Assembly: GCF_028736035.1 (NCBI RefSeq)
Contig: NZ_CP117866.1
Coordinates: 10,395,001 to 10,459,000, forward strand
Reading direction: 5' to 3'
From: Streptomyces sp. T12
GTDB lineage: Bacteria > Actinomycetota > Actinomycetes > Streptomycetales > Streptomycetaceae
DNA length: 64,000 nucleotides
Shown: positions 25,227 to 33,652 of the stretch, piece by piece
How the letters are laid out: each line of letters opens with the position of its first letter
How positions within the stretch are numbered: position 1 is the first letter of the stretch
Translations under genes and position numbers: made by a program
The notes under the pieces: model-generated
Databases searched by the model: none
What the model saw: the letters and a program-made list of their open reading frames with translations, nothing else
Told to the model about the DNA's origin: nothing

Positions 25227-25403
25227 TCAGGTTTCCCGGAGATTAATCAGATGCCTTGGGCATGTCAATGACGTCGCCGAACCCCCACGTGCGACCCCAA
25301 CTCGTCCGCCATCTTGACGAGTTCATTACCGTCCCCGAGCATTCCCTGAGCGCGATTCCTTCTGTTCGGTTCTGTTCAGCTCTGTGTTGTGGAAGGGAGT
25401 GCC

Positions 25404-28400
25404 GTGCCCCAACGGCATCGCATCGTCCGGGCCTTGGCGTCGACGGTTCCTCTGGTGCTCGGCGCGAGTCTCGTAGCCGCCGCGCCGGTGGCGAGCGCGG
25501 CGGACCCGGCACCGCGGAGCGCGGTCACCGTGCGGATCGACCCCTCCTACCAGCAGCAGGAGTTCGAGGGCTGGGGCACGAGCCTCGTCTGGTTCGCCAA
25601 CGCGACGGGCGGCTACCCGGAGCCCATCCGAAGACGGCTCGTGGACATGCTGTTCGGTGCGGACGGTCTCCGCCTCAACATCGCCCGGTACAACATCGGC
25701 GGTGGCAACGCCCCCGACGTCCGCAAGGACTACATGAAGGCGGGCGCCACCATGGAAGGCTTCTGGAAGGCCCCCGAGGGGACCACCCAGAAGGACATGG
25801 ACTGGTGGGACCCGAACAACCCGGACCACTGGAACTGGGACGCCGACGCCGGCCAGCGCTGGTGGGTGGACCAGATCAAGGACAAGGTCACCCGCTGGGA
25901 GGCGTTCAGCAACTCACCGCCCTGGTTCCAGACGGTGAGCGGTTACGTTTCCGGCGGCTTCGACGCGAGCGCCGACCAGATCCGCGCCGACCGCGTGGAC
26001 GACTTCGCCACCTACCTGGTGCGGGTGAGTGAGCGTCTGGAGCAGGCGCACGGCATCGAGTTCGACACCGTCGACCCGCTCAACGAGCCCAACACGCCCT
26101 ACTGGGGCACCCAGATCGGAGCGGACGGCCGGCCCACGGGCGGGCGTCAGGAGGGTGCGCACGCGGGCCCGGAACTCCAGCAGAAGGTCGTCCTCGCGCT
26201 GGACAAGGCGCTCGACGGCGCCCGGACCGGCGCGGAGATCTCCGCGATGGACGAGACCAACCCCGGCATCTTCACCCAGAACTGGAACGCCTACGGCACC
26301 CCCGCCCGCGCCGCCGTCGACCAGCTCAACGTGCACACCTACGGCACGGGCCAGCGCACCAGCGCACGCGACATCGCCAAGGGCGCGGACAAGAAGCTGT
26401 GGATGAGCGAGGTCGAGGGCACCTGGGGTACCGGCACCGACTTCACCGGCATGGAACCGGGACTCGGCATCGCCACCCGGATGGTCGACGACATGCGTGA
26501 ACTGGAGCCCTCGGCCTGGGTGTTCTGGCAGCCGATCGAGGACGCCATCCCGCAGGCCGCGGCCGGCAAGAACTGGGGCAGCATCCACGTGCCGTTCAAC
26601 TGCACGGCCGAGGACACCCTGGAGACCTGTCCGGTCCGGGCCAACTCCAAGTTCCACACCATCCGCAACTTCACCCACTACATCCGTCCCGGCGATCACT
26701 TCGTGAAGGCCGACGACCCGTCGAGCGTCGCCGCGGTGCAGCAGAACGGCCGTACGGCGACCGTGGTGCATGTGAACGGCAGCACCTCCGCGCGCTCGGT
26801 GACCCTCGATCTCTCGCGCTTCGGCAAGGTCGCGCCGCGGGCCACCGTCACTCCCGTGGTCACGAGCAGCGACGGCGCCCTGGTGCGCGGCACCCCGGTC
26901 CGGGTGACCGACCGGTCCGCCACGCTCACCGTCCCCGCCAAGTCGGTCACGACCTTCCTGGTCGAGGGCGTCGGTGGCGTGGCGCGCGATGCCGCTCTCG
27001 TGCAGCCCGGGCATGTCTACCGGCTCCAGGGCGCCCAGAGCGGCAAGTCGTTGGCGCCGTCGGACGACGGCAACGGCGTCGTCATCCGTACGACCGACGC
27101 CGAAAGCGCGGAACAGCTCTGGTCCGTACGGCAGTTGACGCCCGGCACCGACAACCGCGAGCGCTACGCCCTCACCAGCGCCAAGACCGGCAAGCGGCTC
27201 GCCGTACGCGACGATCAAGCCGTCCTGGAGGAGCCGGAAAGCGGCCCGGTCCCCGAGGCCGCGCAGTGGATCATGTCGACGACCGGCGACGGCACATGGA
27301 CGTTCGTGAACGCCGCCACCGGCCGCCTGGCCGACGTCGCCGGGCAGTCGACCGCGGACGGCGCCAAGGTGTCCACGTACACCCCGACCTCGGCGGCGAA
27401 CCAGCGCTGGACCGTGACCGACGAGACCGTGCTGCGCACCGCTCGGGCCGAGGCGTTCACCGTCCCCGGCCTGCGGCCCGAGCTGCCGACGACGGTGACG
27501 CCGGTGTTCCGGGACGGCGCCCGGGGCGCGCTCCCCGTCGTGTGGAACCTTCCGCCGGACCGCACGTGGCGCGATCCGGGCACGGTGCGGGTCCGGGGCG
27601 AGGCGACCGACGCCCTCGGACGGAAGGTCCCCGCGCTCGCAGTCGTCACCGTCGACACGATTGCCTCGACCCTTCCTGGACGTGCCAAGACCTACGTGGG
27701 CGGCACGCCGGACCTTCCGGCGACGGTCGTCGGCGTCGGCCGGAACGGCGGCCGGGCCGACCTTCCGGTGGCCTGGGACCCGGCCCCCGACGGGGCGTTC
27801 GACGCGACCGGCACGGTGACACTGCGCGGCGTCGCCCAGGTCGTCGGCGGCGACACCGTCCACGCGGCCGTGCGCGTGCAGGTCACGGAACCGGTGGAGA
27901 CCAACATCGCCGCGGACGACGGCGTCTCGGTCGACGCCACCTTCACCGAGAGCGGGTACTCCGCGGAGCGCCTGCGCAACGGCGACCTGTCCGAGAAGGC
28001 CTGGTCCAACTGGAAACCGGGGAACACCAAGAACCCCTCCGACAGCGTCACCTTCACGCTGCCGAAGCCTCGTGACCTGAACCGGGTCGTCGCGCACTTC
28101 TACCGGGACGGGAGCAGCGCCTCCTTCCCCGAGAGCCTGAAGGTGCAGGTACGGGCGTCCGGCACCGGTACGTGGGTCGACGCGGGCGACCCCGTGGCGG
28201 TCGGCACCGAGGGCACGCCGGTGGTCGACGTCCCGTTGGAGACGGGACCGGCGTCACAGGTGCGCGTCGTCATGACCGCGCGTCAGGGCGGCTACCTCAC
28301 CATGAGCGAGATCGAGGTGTACGCCAAGAGCCCCGGGGTCTCCTCGGATGCCGCCGCCGCATCCGTCGAGGTGTCCGGAAAGGCGATCCCCTCCTTCGAC

Positions 28401-28595
28401 CCGGACACGGCCACCTACCGGGTCGTCACCGACGCCCCGAGCCGAAGCCGCGTCACGGCGACGACACGCGATCCCTACGCCACCGTCGCCGTCGACCGTC
28501 TCGACGAGCCCGGCGGGGCGGTGGCGGTCGTCTCCGTGACCAGCGAGGACGGGTCACGGACCCGGACGTACCGGATCCATCTCGTACGACGCTGA
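25404..28595 (+). CDS. Secreted multidomain GH30 glycosidase (likely endo-beta-1,6-galactanase)
   Basis: A 1,063-residue secreted enzyme. After the signal peptide comes a GH30 (beta/alpha)8 barrel plus beta-side domain (about 40-525) with acid/base Glu228 in PLNEPN and nucleophile Glu336 in WMSEVEG. It continues with a ricin-type lectin (about 530-680), two Ig-like bacterial domains (about 690-830), an F5/8-type carbohydrate-binding domain (about 835-975) and a C-terminal cadherin-like or Big-type domain. The barrel most resembles the GH30 subgroup acting on beta-1,6-galactan side chains of arabinogalactan. The GTG at 25404 follows GGAAGGGA, which I prefer to the GTG at 25389. Its 3' end overlaps the convergent acyltransferase gene by 42 bp. 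Confidence 0.85.
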   Translation: MPQRHRIVRALASTVPLVLGASLVAAAPVASAADPAPRSAVTVRIDPSYQQQEFEGWGTSLVWFANATGGYPEPIRRRLVDMLFGADGLRLNIARYNIGGGNAPDVRKDYMKAGATMEGFWKAPEGTTQKDMDWWDPNNPDHWNWDADAGQRWWVDQIKDKVTRWEAFSNSPPWFQTVSGYVSGGFDASADQIRADRVDDFATYLVRVSERLEQAHGIEFDTVDPLNEPNTPYWGTQIGADGRPTGGRQEGAHAGPELQQKVVLALDKALDGARTGAEISAMDETNPGIFTQNWNAYGTPARAAVDQLNVHTYGTGQRTSARDIAKGADKKLWMSEVEGTWGTGTDFTGMEPGLGIATRMVDDMRELEPSAWVFWQPIEDAIPQAAAGKNWGSIHVPFNCTAEDTLETCPVRANSKFHTIRNFTHYIRPGDHFVKADDPSSVAAVQQNGRTATVVHVNGSTSARSVTLDLSRFGKVAPRATVTPVVTSSDGALVRGTPVRVTDRSATLTVPAKSVTTFLVEGVGGVARDAALVQPGHVYRLQGAQSGKSLAPSDDGNGVVIRTTDAESAEQLWSVRQLTPGTDNRERYALTSAKTGKRLAVRDDQAVLEEPESGPVPEAAQWIMSTTGDGTWTFVNAATGRLADVAGQSTADGAKVSTYTPTSAANQRWTVTDETVLRTARAEAFTVPGLRPELPTTVTPVFRDGARGALPVVWNLPPDRTWRDPGTVRVRGEATDALGRKVPALAVVTVDTIASTLPGRAKTYVGGTPDLPATVVGVGRNGGRADLPVAWDPAPDGAFDATGTVTLRGVAQVVGGDTVHAAVRVQVTEPVETNIAADDGVSVDATFTESGYSAERLRNGDLSEKAWSNWKPGNTKNPSDSVTFTLPKPRDLNRVVAHFYRDGSSASFPESLKVQVRASGTGTWVDAGDPVAVGTEGTPVVDVPLETGPASQVRVVMTARQGGYLTMSEIEVYAKSPGVSSDAAAASVEVSGKAIPSFDPDTATYRVVTDAPSRSRVTATTRDPYATVAVDRLDEPGGAVAVVSVTSEDGSRTRTYRIHLVRR

Positions 28596-29621
28596 GGTCG
28601 TCGTCGCGGGTGAGGCGCCCGTGCGCGTGTCATGCAGGGCGTACAGCCCGCTGACACGCGCACCGCGCAGGCGCTTGGCCTCGATGGCCTTCATCCCGGC
28701 GTGCACGGCGGTGGTGCCATGGCGGTACGCGTCCTCGATGGGCGCGTAGTAGGTGAGGGCGAAGTACGCGAAGGGGGCCGGGCGTTCGGGGTCGATGCCG
28801 ACGGCGCGCAGCCATGTGGTGCTGCCCTGGTGGTAGTAGAGACAGAAGCCGGTCATGAGGGGGCCGTCGTAGGCGGCGACCACGCGGGCGAGGTCTCCCA
28901 TGGCGTCGGCCTGCCGTCTCAGCAGGCTCGTCATGGCGTCGGTGTCGTCGCCGTGGCCGTGGGATTTCTGCAGCGCCGCGAGGAGGCGTCCGGCGTCCTC
29001 GTAGCAGTCGGCGAGGCGTTGGCGGCGTACATCGAGGCCGGCCGCTTCGAAGGCGGCGCGTTCGTGACGTATCGCGACGCGGCGCTTGGACGGCAGTGAG
29101 GCGAGATAGTCGTCGAAGCCGTCGCCGGGCAGTGGAATCGTCGCGTCGTCCTCCAAGCGGTGTGGGGGCGTGCCGTACAGCGGCGCTAGCCGTCGCGTGG
29201 CGGACTCGGTCAGATAGGGCCACCAGTGACTGGTCCCGTGCCGCTCGGCGTGGTCGCGTGCCGCCTCGCGGAGCAAGGCCAGGCAGTGGGCGTCGAGGTC
29301 CTCGGGAAGGTGCGGGGCGGTCAAGGGCGTGTTGTGGTAGCCGCGCCGGGCGCCTGCGATCACACGAGGCTTCTGCGTGCCGGGCGGCAGGTGCGTGGGC
29401 TCGTAGTAGGTGTTGGGTTCGCGGTGCACCAGGTACAGCGGTGCGGCCGCGACGAGGGTCCCGTCGTGGTCGCGGATCAGCGCGTACGAGGCCGTCGCGG
29501 TGGGGTCGCCCTCCTCGCCGGCGAGCCAGCGGTGGGACAGGTACACACCCGCGTGCTGCGCGAGCCGGTCCCAGTCCGCCACGGGCACCGCGTCGACGCT
29601 GCTGACGATCTCGGTCTTCAT
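28554..29621 (-). CDS. FemAB/GNAT-like N-acyltransferase (COG3146-type)
   Basis: A 355-residue protein of the FemAB-like group annotated as peptidoglycan biosynthesis/recognition (PF04339-type GNAT fold). Recognisable parts are an N-terminal acceptor half with LSHRWLAGEE, the central LPGDGFDDYLASLPSKRR and the GNAT-like core PLMTGFCLYYHQGSTTWLRA. Such proteins transfer an acyl or aminoacyl group to an amine. It is last in a four-gene operon: its ATG overlaps the MFS stop by 4 nt and has GGAAGGAAG upstream. With two ATP-grasp ligases upstream it probably modifies the same small product (inference). Confidence 0.75.
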   Translation of the reverse strand: MKTEIVSSVDAVPVADWDRLAQHAGVYLSHRWLAGEEGDPTATASYALIRDHDGTLVAAAPLYLVHREPNTYYEPTHLPPGTQKPRVIAGARRGYHNTPLTAPHLPEDLDAHCLALLREAARDHAERHGTSHWWPYLTESATRRLAPLYGTPPHRLEDDATIPLPGDGFDDYLASLPSKRRVAIRHERAAFEAAGLDVRRQRLADCYEDAGRLLAALQKSHGHGDDTDAMTSLLRRQADAMGDLARVVAAYDGPLMTGFCLYYHQGSTTWLRAVGIDPERPAPFAYFALTYYAPIEDAYRHGTTAVHAGMKAIEAKRLRGARVSGLYALHDTRTGASPATTTSASYEMDPVRPGP

Positions 29622-30910
29622 GTGCGCTTCCTTCCGCCCTGCGGGGCAGGGGACTTGAGGGCGGGGACCGCGGCAAGGGCCATGAGGCACGCCACGCCCT
29701 GGACGGTCCACGGCAGCAGGGCATGGGCGTCGAGGAGGCCGGTGAACAGGGCGGGTGCGGCGATGTTGCCCGAGGACCAGGAGAGTTGGTACAGGCTCTG
29801 CCTGCTGCCGCGTGCGGCGGTCGGGGTGAGCGTGACGGACAGCTCGCTGACGGCCGGCGAGTAGAAGATCTCGGCCAGGCTGAACAGGACGATCGCGGTG
29901 ACCAGTGCGGGCCATGCGGGGATGCCGGTCGCGGGCAGCGCGGGCGCGGCGAACGCGAGCATGGCTCCCACCAGCAGGACCTGCCCCAGGGCGAGGGTGT
30001 GTTGGGGCTGCTCGGGGGCGGCGTGCGCCGTCAACGGGCTGGTGAGCGTGGCGACCATCGCGGTGTTCACCACCAGCAGGATGCTCGCGGACCAGGCGGG
30101 CAGTCCGAGCGTCTCGGTGGCGTACACGGCGATGAGCACCGAGAGCATGGCCTGGGACAGGACGAAGGGGATGTTGCAGGCCACCAGGAGCAGGTAGCGG
30201 CGCATGTCGCCGGCACCGGGCCTCTTGCCGACCTCTCGGTGTTCGCTCGGTGACCTCTCGCTGTCCGCCGCCTGCGCAGGGCTCGTGGGCACGCGGGCGA
30301 AGCAGAGCGCCGCCAGCAGATACAGCGGCCCGGCGGTGACGACGAGCCACGTCAGGGCGTTCGTGCCGAACAGGGCGAGCGCGCCGGCCGCCAGCAGCGC
30401 CCCGACGCCGATGCCGATGTTGCGCAGGCTGCCAGTGAAGGCGAACCAACGGCGCCTCTCCGCGGCCGGTGCGGCGTGCAGGATCAGCGTGCGCTGCGCC
30501 GTGTAGTAGGCGTTGATGCCGGACTGCACCAGAAGGTAGGCGCCGGCGATCTGCCAGGGACGCTCGGCGAGGAGGAAGGAGAGAAACCCGGCGGCGCTGA
30601 CGACGTTGGCGGTGACGGTGAGGTGCTTCGGGCCACGCCGGTCCATGAAGCGTCCGGCGACGAAGACGACGGGCAGGGCGGTCAACTGGCCGACGGTGAC
30701 GGCCGCTCCGACCGCAGCGAGGGGCAGATCGCGCAGGGTCGTGAAGTAGAGCAGGCCGAGCGGCAGGAGCATGCCGTTGCCGAGGGAGTCGATGAGGTTG
30801 CCGGTGATGAACCGGCCGTGGCCGCGCGTGTCCGGAAGTCCGAGCACACGACGCAACCGGGGCACGCGGGGTCCGAAACGGGATCGGCGTGGCTTGACGG
30901 TGTCGGTCAT
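29618..30910 (-). CDS. MFS exporter
   Basis: A 430-residue major facilitator with about 12 membrane helices. The cytoplasmic loop 2-3 signature is GRFMDRRGPKHLTV, and a central hydrophilic loop (about 205-235) separates the two halves. The fold is that of drug/metabolite exporters. It is coupled by 4-nt overlaps on both sides (with the ATP-grasp gene upstream and the acyltransferase downstream), so it most likely exports, or gives self-protection from, the compound made by this cluster. Confidence 0.88.
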   Translation of the reverse strand: MTDTVKPRRSRFGPRVPRLRRVLGLPDTRGHGRFITGNLIDSLGNGMLLPLGLLYFTTLRDLPLAAVGAAVTVGQLTALPVVFVAGRFMDRRGPKHLTVTANVVSAAGFLSFLLAERPWQIAGAYLLVQSGINAYYTAQRTLILHAAPAAERRRWFAFTGSLRNIGIGVGALLAAGALALFGTNALTWLVVTAGPLYLLAALCFARVPTSPAQAADSERSPSEHREVGKRPGAGDMRRYLLLVACNIPFVLSQAMLSVLIAVYATETLGLPAWSASILLVVNTAMVATLTSPLTAHAAPEQPQHTLALGQVLLVGAMLAFAAPALPATGIPAWPALVTAIVLFSLAEIFYSPAVSELSVTLTPTAARGSRQSLYQLSWSSGNIAAPALFTGLLDAHALLPWTVQGVACLMALAAVPALKSPAPQGGRKRT

Positions 30911-32181
30911 GGGGTGAGCAGGGCTCGGATCTTGTCCAGGATCTCCTGACGCGGCCAGCCCCCTGTCCGATGCAGCTCCTCCAGTTGCTTGACGGTCTGT
31001 TGCTCGTCGCCCTCGGCGAGGGTGAACACGACGATGTCGCCGTGACTGGTGTCGTCGATGACCAACTCATGGGCGGTCACGAGATTCAGACGAGCCGTCA
31101 GCTCAGCACGCACGGACTCCGGCAGGCGCTCGGGGGAGAGGAACTCGATGGCCCATCCCGTACGTCGCACAGGGGCCGGGGTGTGGTCGCCGCGGGCCAT
31201 GCCGGTCAGGGCGGCGAAGGTGTTGGTGCCGGAGGCGGCGCAGGACAGGGTGGTGGCGCCGCCGATGCGCGGGTTGATCTCCAGGATCACGTACCGCGAA
31301 CCGGTGTAGATCATGTCGACGTTGACGGAGCCCTGGACGCCGAGTTCCTCGCACAGGGCGGTCAGCTTGGCCGCGACGGGTGCGAAGTCGGCGTCGGCCC
31401 GTGGTCTGGGGCCGCACCAGCGCAGGTCGGCGAAGGTGAACACGGGCTCCGTGCCCGCCGTGCCCGTCCAGCACACCGGCAGTACGCGGTACTTGCCGGG
31501 CTCGCCCACGATGTCCACCGAGCACAGCGCGCCGGTGACGCACTCCTCGAGCACCGCCGACACCTCGGGCGGATCGGCGAGGTACGCGTCAAGGGCCTCG
31601 GCGTCGGGCAGGGCCCTGATCCCCATGCTGGTGGAGTCCCACAACGGCTTGGACAGGAGCGGGTAGCCGATGCCGTCGGCGGATACACGCAGGGCGTCCG
31701 CGTAGGCGGGGAACGCCACGCCGCGCCCGGCGAGCAGATCGGAGTCGACCTTGACGCCGCGCGGGGTGTCCAGGCCCGCGCGGAGGAGGAGTCGCTTGGT
31801 CTCCCACTTGTCGCACAGGGCCAGGGTCGACGGCAGCGGGGTCATGACCGTGGGGATGCCCTGGGCGTCGAGGAGTTCCTTGACGGTGGCGTCCCGTAGT
31901 GCGTTCTCGCAGGGCAGGGAGATGGAGACGGCGGCGTCCGCGCCCCACTCGGCGACCTCCCGGGCGAGTTCGGCGGGGGTGACGGCGGCGTCGAGGCGGC
32001 GGCGCTCGCCGGGGAAGTCCCCTTCGTCCGCCGTGCCGTGCGTGTGGAACAGGCAGCTCTCGATGCCGAGTCGGGCCAGCTCACGGACGCATCGCTGGAT
32101 ATACGGGTCGGCGCGCCGGATCTCCACGGACCGCAGAAACGCGATCCTCTGAACAGGATTCTGGACGGGACTACGTCGCAC
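30907..32181 (-). CDS. ATP-grasp carboxylate-amine ligase
   Basis: A 424-residue ATP-grasp protein: N-terminal pre-ATP-grasp domain (IAFLRSVEIRRADPYIQRCV), central lid with the KxxSK-like GYPLLSKPLWDSTSMGIRAL, and the C-terminal metal/ATP site GSVNVDMIYTGSRYVILEINPRIGG (E and N of EINPR bind Mg-ATP). It would activate a carboxylate as acyl-phosphate and join it to an amine, as in dipeptide ligases. GTG start, three bases after the stop of the other ATP-grasp gene; its own stop overlaps the MFS start. Substrates unknown. Confidence 0.85.
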   Translation of the reverse strand: MRRSPVQNPVQRIAFLRSVEIRRADPYIQRCVRELARLGIESCLFHTHGTADEGDFPGERRRLDAAVTPAELAREVAEWGADAAVSISLPCENALRDATVKELLDAQGIPTVMTPLPSTLALCDKWETKRLLLRAGLDTPRGVKVDSDLLAGRGVAFPAYADALRVSADGIGYPLLSKPLWDSTSMGIRALPDAEALDAYLADPPEVSAVLEECVTGALCSVDIVGEPGKYRVLPVCWTGTAGTEPVFTFADLRWCGPRPRADADFAPVAAKLTALCEELGVQGSVNVDMIYTGSRYVILEINPRIGGATTLSCAASGTNTFAALTGMARGDHTPAPVRRTGWAIEFLSPERLPESVRAELTARLNLVTAHELVIDDTSHGDIVVFTLAEGDEQQTVKQLEELHRTGGWPRQEILDKIRALLTP

Positions 32182-32184
32182 GGG

Positions 32185-33435
32185 TCAGCTCACTTTCACT
32201 CGGGAGTCGGCGATCACCTGGTCGGCAAGTCGGCGGGCCTCGTCGACGGACGCGGCACGCGCCACGACGTGCCCCACCCGCCCGGAACTGTCGGCCGGTT
32301 CGGGCACCCGCTGGCCGGGACGGATGTGGATGTGGCTGTGGGTGCCGGGCACGTCGGGGATGACGACCTCCTCCACCACCCCCGCCCGCTCGGGCAGCAG
32401 GAAGAGCAGCGCGGCCGCCGCGTCGCGGGTCGGTGCGGTGTGCGGCACCTGCCCGGTCACGGCCTGCAGACAGGCGGCCGCTTCGCTGACGCCGGTCGCG
32501 GTCTCGACGATCTCGCAGATGTTGTCCCCGGGCAGCCGGGCCCCGGTCTCGATGACGATCGGCCCGCCGCCCGGCGGGATCTTCACCTCGGTGTGGGCGA
32601 TGCCGTTGCGCACTCCGACGGCGAGCGCGGCACGCGCCGCGGTGTCCTGGATGGCCCGCACCGTGCGCGGGTCGAGACCGGCAGGACAGGAGTGCCCGGT
32701 CTCCACCCGGTAGGTGCCCGCCGTGGTGTCCTTGCGGACCACGGGCAGGGGGTAGGGCACGCCCTTGTGCACGACCGTGTCGGCGGAGAACTCCTCGCCG
32801 GGCACATAGCTCTGCAGCAGCACCCGCGGGTCCAGCGGCAGACCGTGCGGTTCGGCGCGGGTGAACCGACCGGCGGCGGCCACCGCGGCATCGAGTCCGT
32901 CCGGGCCCGCCACCACGCTCACGCCCCAGGAGCCGCCCTGCTCGGCCGGCTTGACGACGAGCGGCCACCCCAGCCGCCCGGACGCGGCCACGTCATGGGC
33001 CTGTTCGGCGGTGGCGACCACCGCTTGAGCCGGGGCCGGTACGCCCGCCGCACGGAACGCCTCCGCCATGGCGATCTTGTTGCGGGCGGCCTTGGCGCGC
33101 AGCGGATCGTTGCCCGGCAGCCCGAGGCGTGCGGCGAGCATGGCCGCCAGGGGGGTCAGCAGCTCCCAGCAGGCCGCGACACCCGCGATGCGGCGCGCAC
33201 GGCAGAACGCCTCCATGTCGTCCAACGCGCGTGCGGTGTCGGCGAGTTCGGTCAGGCACACCCCGGCGAGGCTGCGGGTCAGCCACGGCTCGTAGCCGGC
33301 GTGAACCCGCTCGTCGGTGGCCGCGTACAGCCGTATGCCAAGGCGGGCCGCGGCCTTCACGAGGAAGGGGCCCGCGTTGCCCATGGGCTCGATCACCATC
33401 ACGCCGGTCACGCCCGGCTCGTCGCTGCTGTCCAC
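32185..33435 (-). CDS. ATP-grasp ligase, first gene of the operon
   Basis: An ATP-grasp protein of 416 residues, distinct from its neighbour. N-terminal domain VMVIEPMGNAGPFLVKAAARLGI; ATP lid GWPLVVKPAEQGGSWGVSVV; and a catalytic segment NGIAHTEVKIPPGGGPIVIETGARLPGDN in which ETGARLPG replaces the common EINxRxxG. It resembles the amino-acid ligase class that makes dipeptides or pseudopeptides. I place the start at the GTG at 33435; in-frame starts at 33528 (GTG) and just inside (before VMVIEP) are possible. Two different ATP-grasp enzymes side by side suggest sequential couplings to one product. Confidence 0.82.
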   Translation of the reverse strand: MDSSDEPGVTGVMVIEPMGNAGPFLVKAAARLGIRLYAATDERVHAGYEPWLTRSLAGVCLTELADTARALDDMEAFCRARRIAGVAACWELLTPLAAMLAARLGLPGNDPLRAKAARNKIAMAEAFRAAGVPAPAQAVVATAEQAHDVAASGRLGWPLVVKPAEQGGSWGVSVVAGPDGLDAAVAAAGRFTRAEPHGLPLDPRVLLQSYVPGEEFSADTVVHKGVPYPLPVVRKDTTAGTYRVETGHSCPAGLDPRTVRAIQDTAARAALAVGVRNGIAHTEVKIPPGGGPIVIETGARLPGDNICEIVETATGVSEAAACLQAVTGQVPHTAPTRDAAAALLFLLPERAGVVEEVVIPDVPGTHSHIHIRPGQRVPEPADSSGRVGHVVARAASVDEARRLADQVIADSRVKVS

Positions 33436-33580
33436 TCGCCCAGTGGATCGGTCGCGGCGGTGCACCGTCCATCGGGCTGTTCTCTGAAAACAACTCGCTG
33501 CTGACAGGGCCGAGTTGGCGGAAGCCACAACATTGACGCCCTGTCGGCATGGGGGAGTTGGTGCACAACACCGATAGCTT

Positions 33581-33593
33581 CAACAAAATGTTG
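33581..33593. promoter_or_regulatory. Inverted repeat CAACA-AAA-TGTTG in divergent promoter
   Basis: A perfect 5-bp inverted repeat with AT-rich centre in the 217-bp region between the ATP-grasp operon and the radical SAM gene. Related CACAACA strings occur at about 33526 and 33564, and a GTTG-N5-CAAC dyad at 33557-33569. This is a plausible operator for a local regulator, although none is encoded in the cluster. Confidence 0.45.
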
Positions 33594-33652
33594 CGTGTTC
33601 GGATCGGGGTGCACGGTCAACCGAACGGCATGGTGCGAAGGAGTCATCCATC

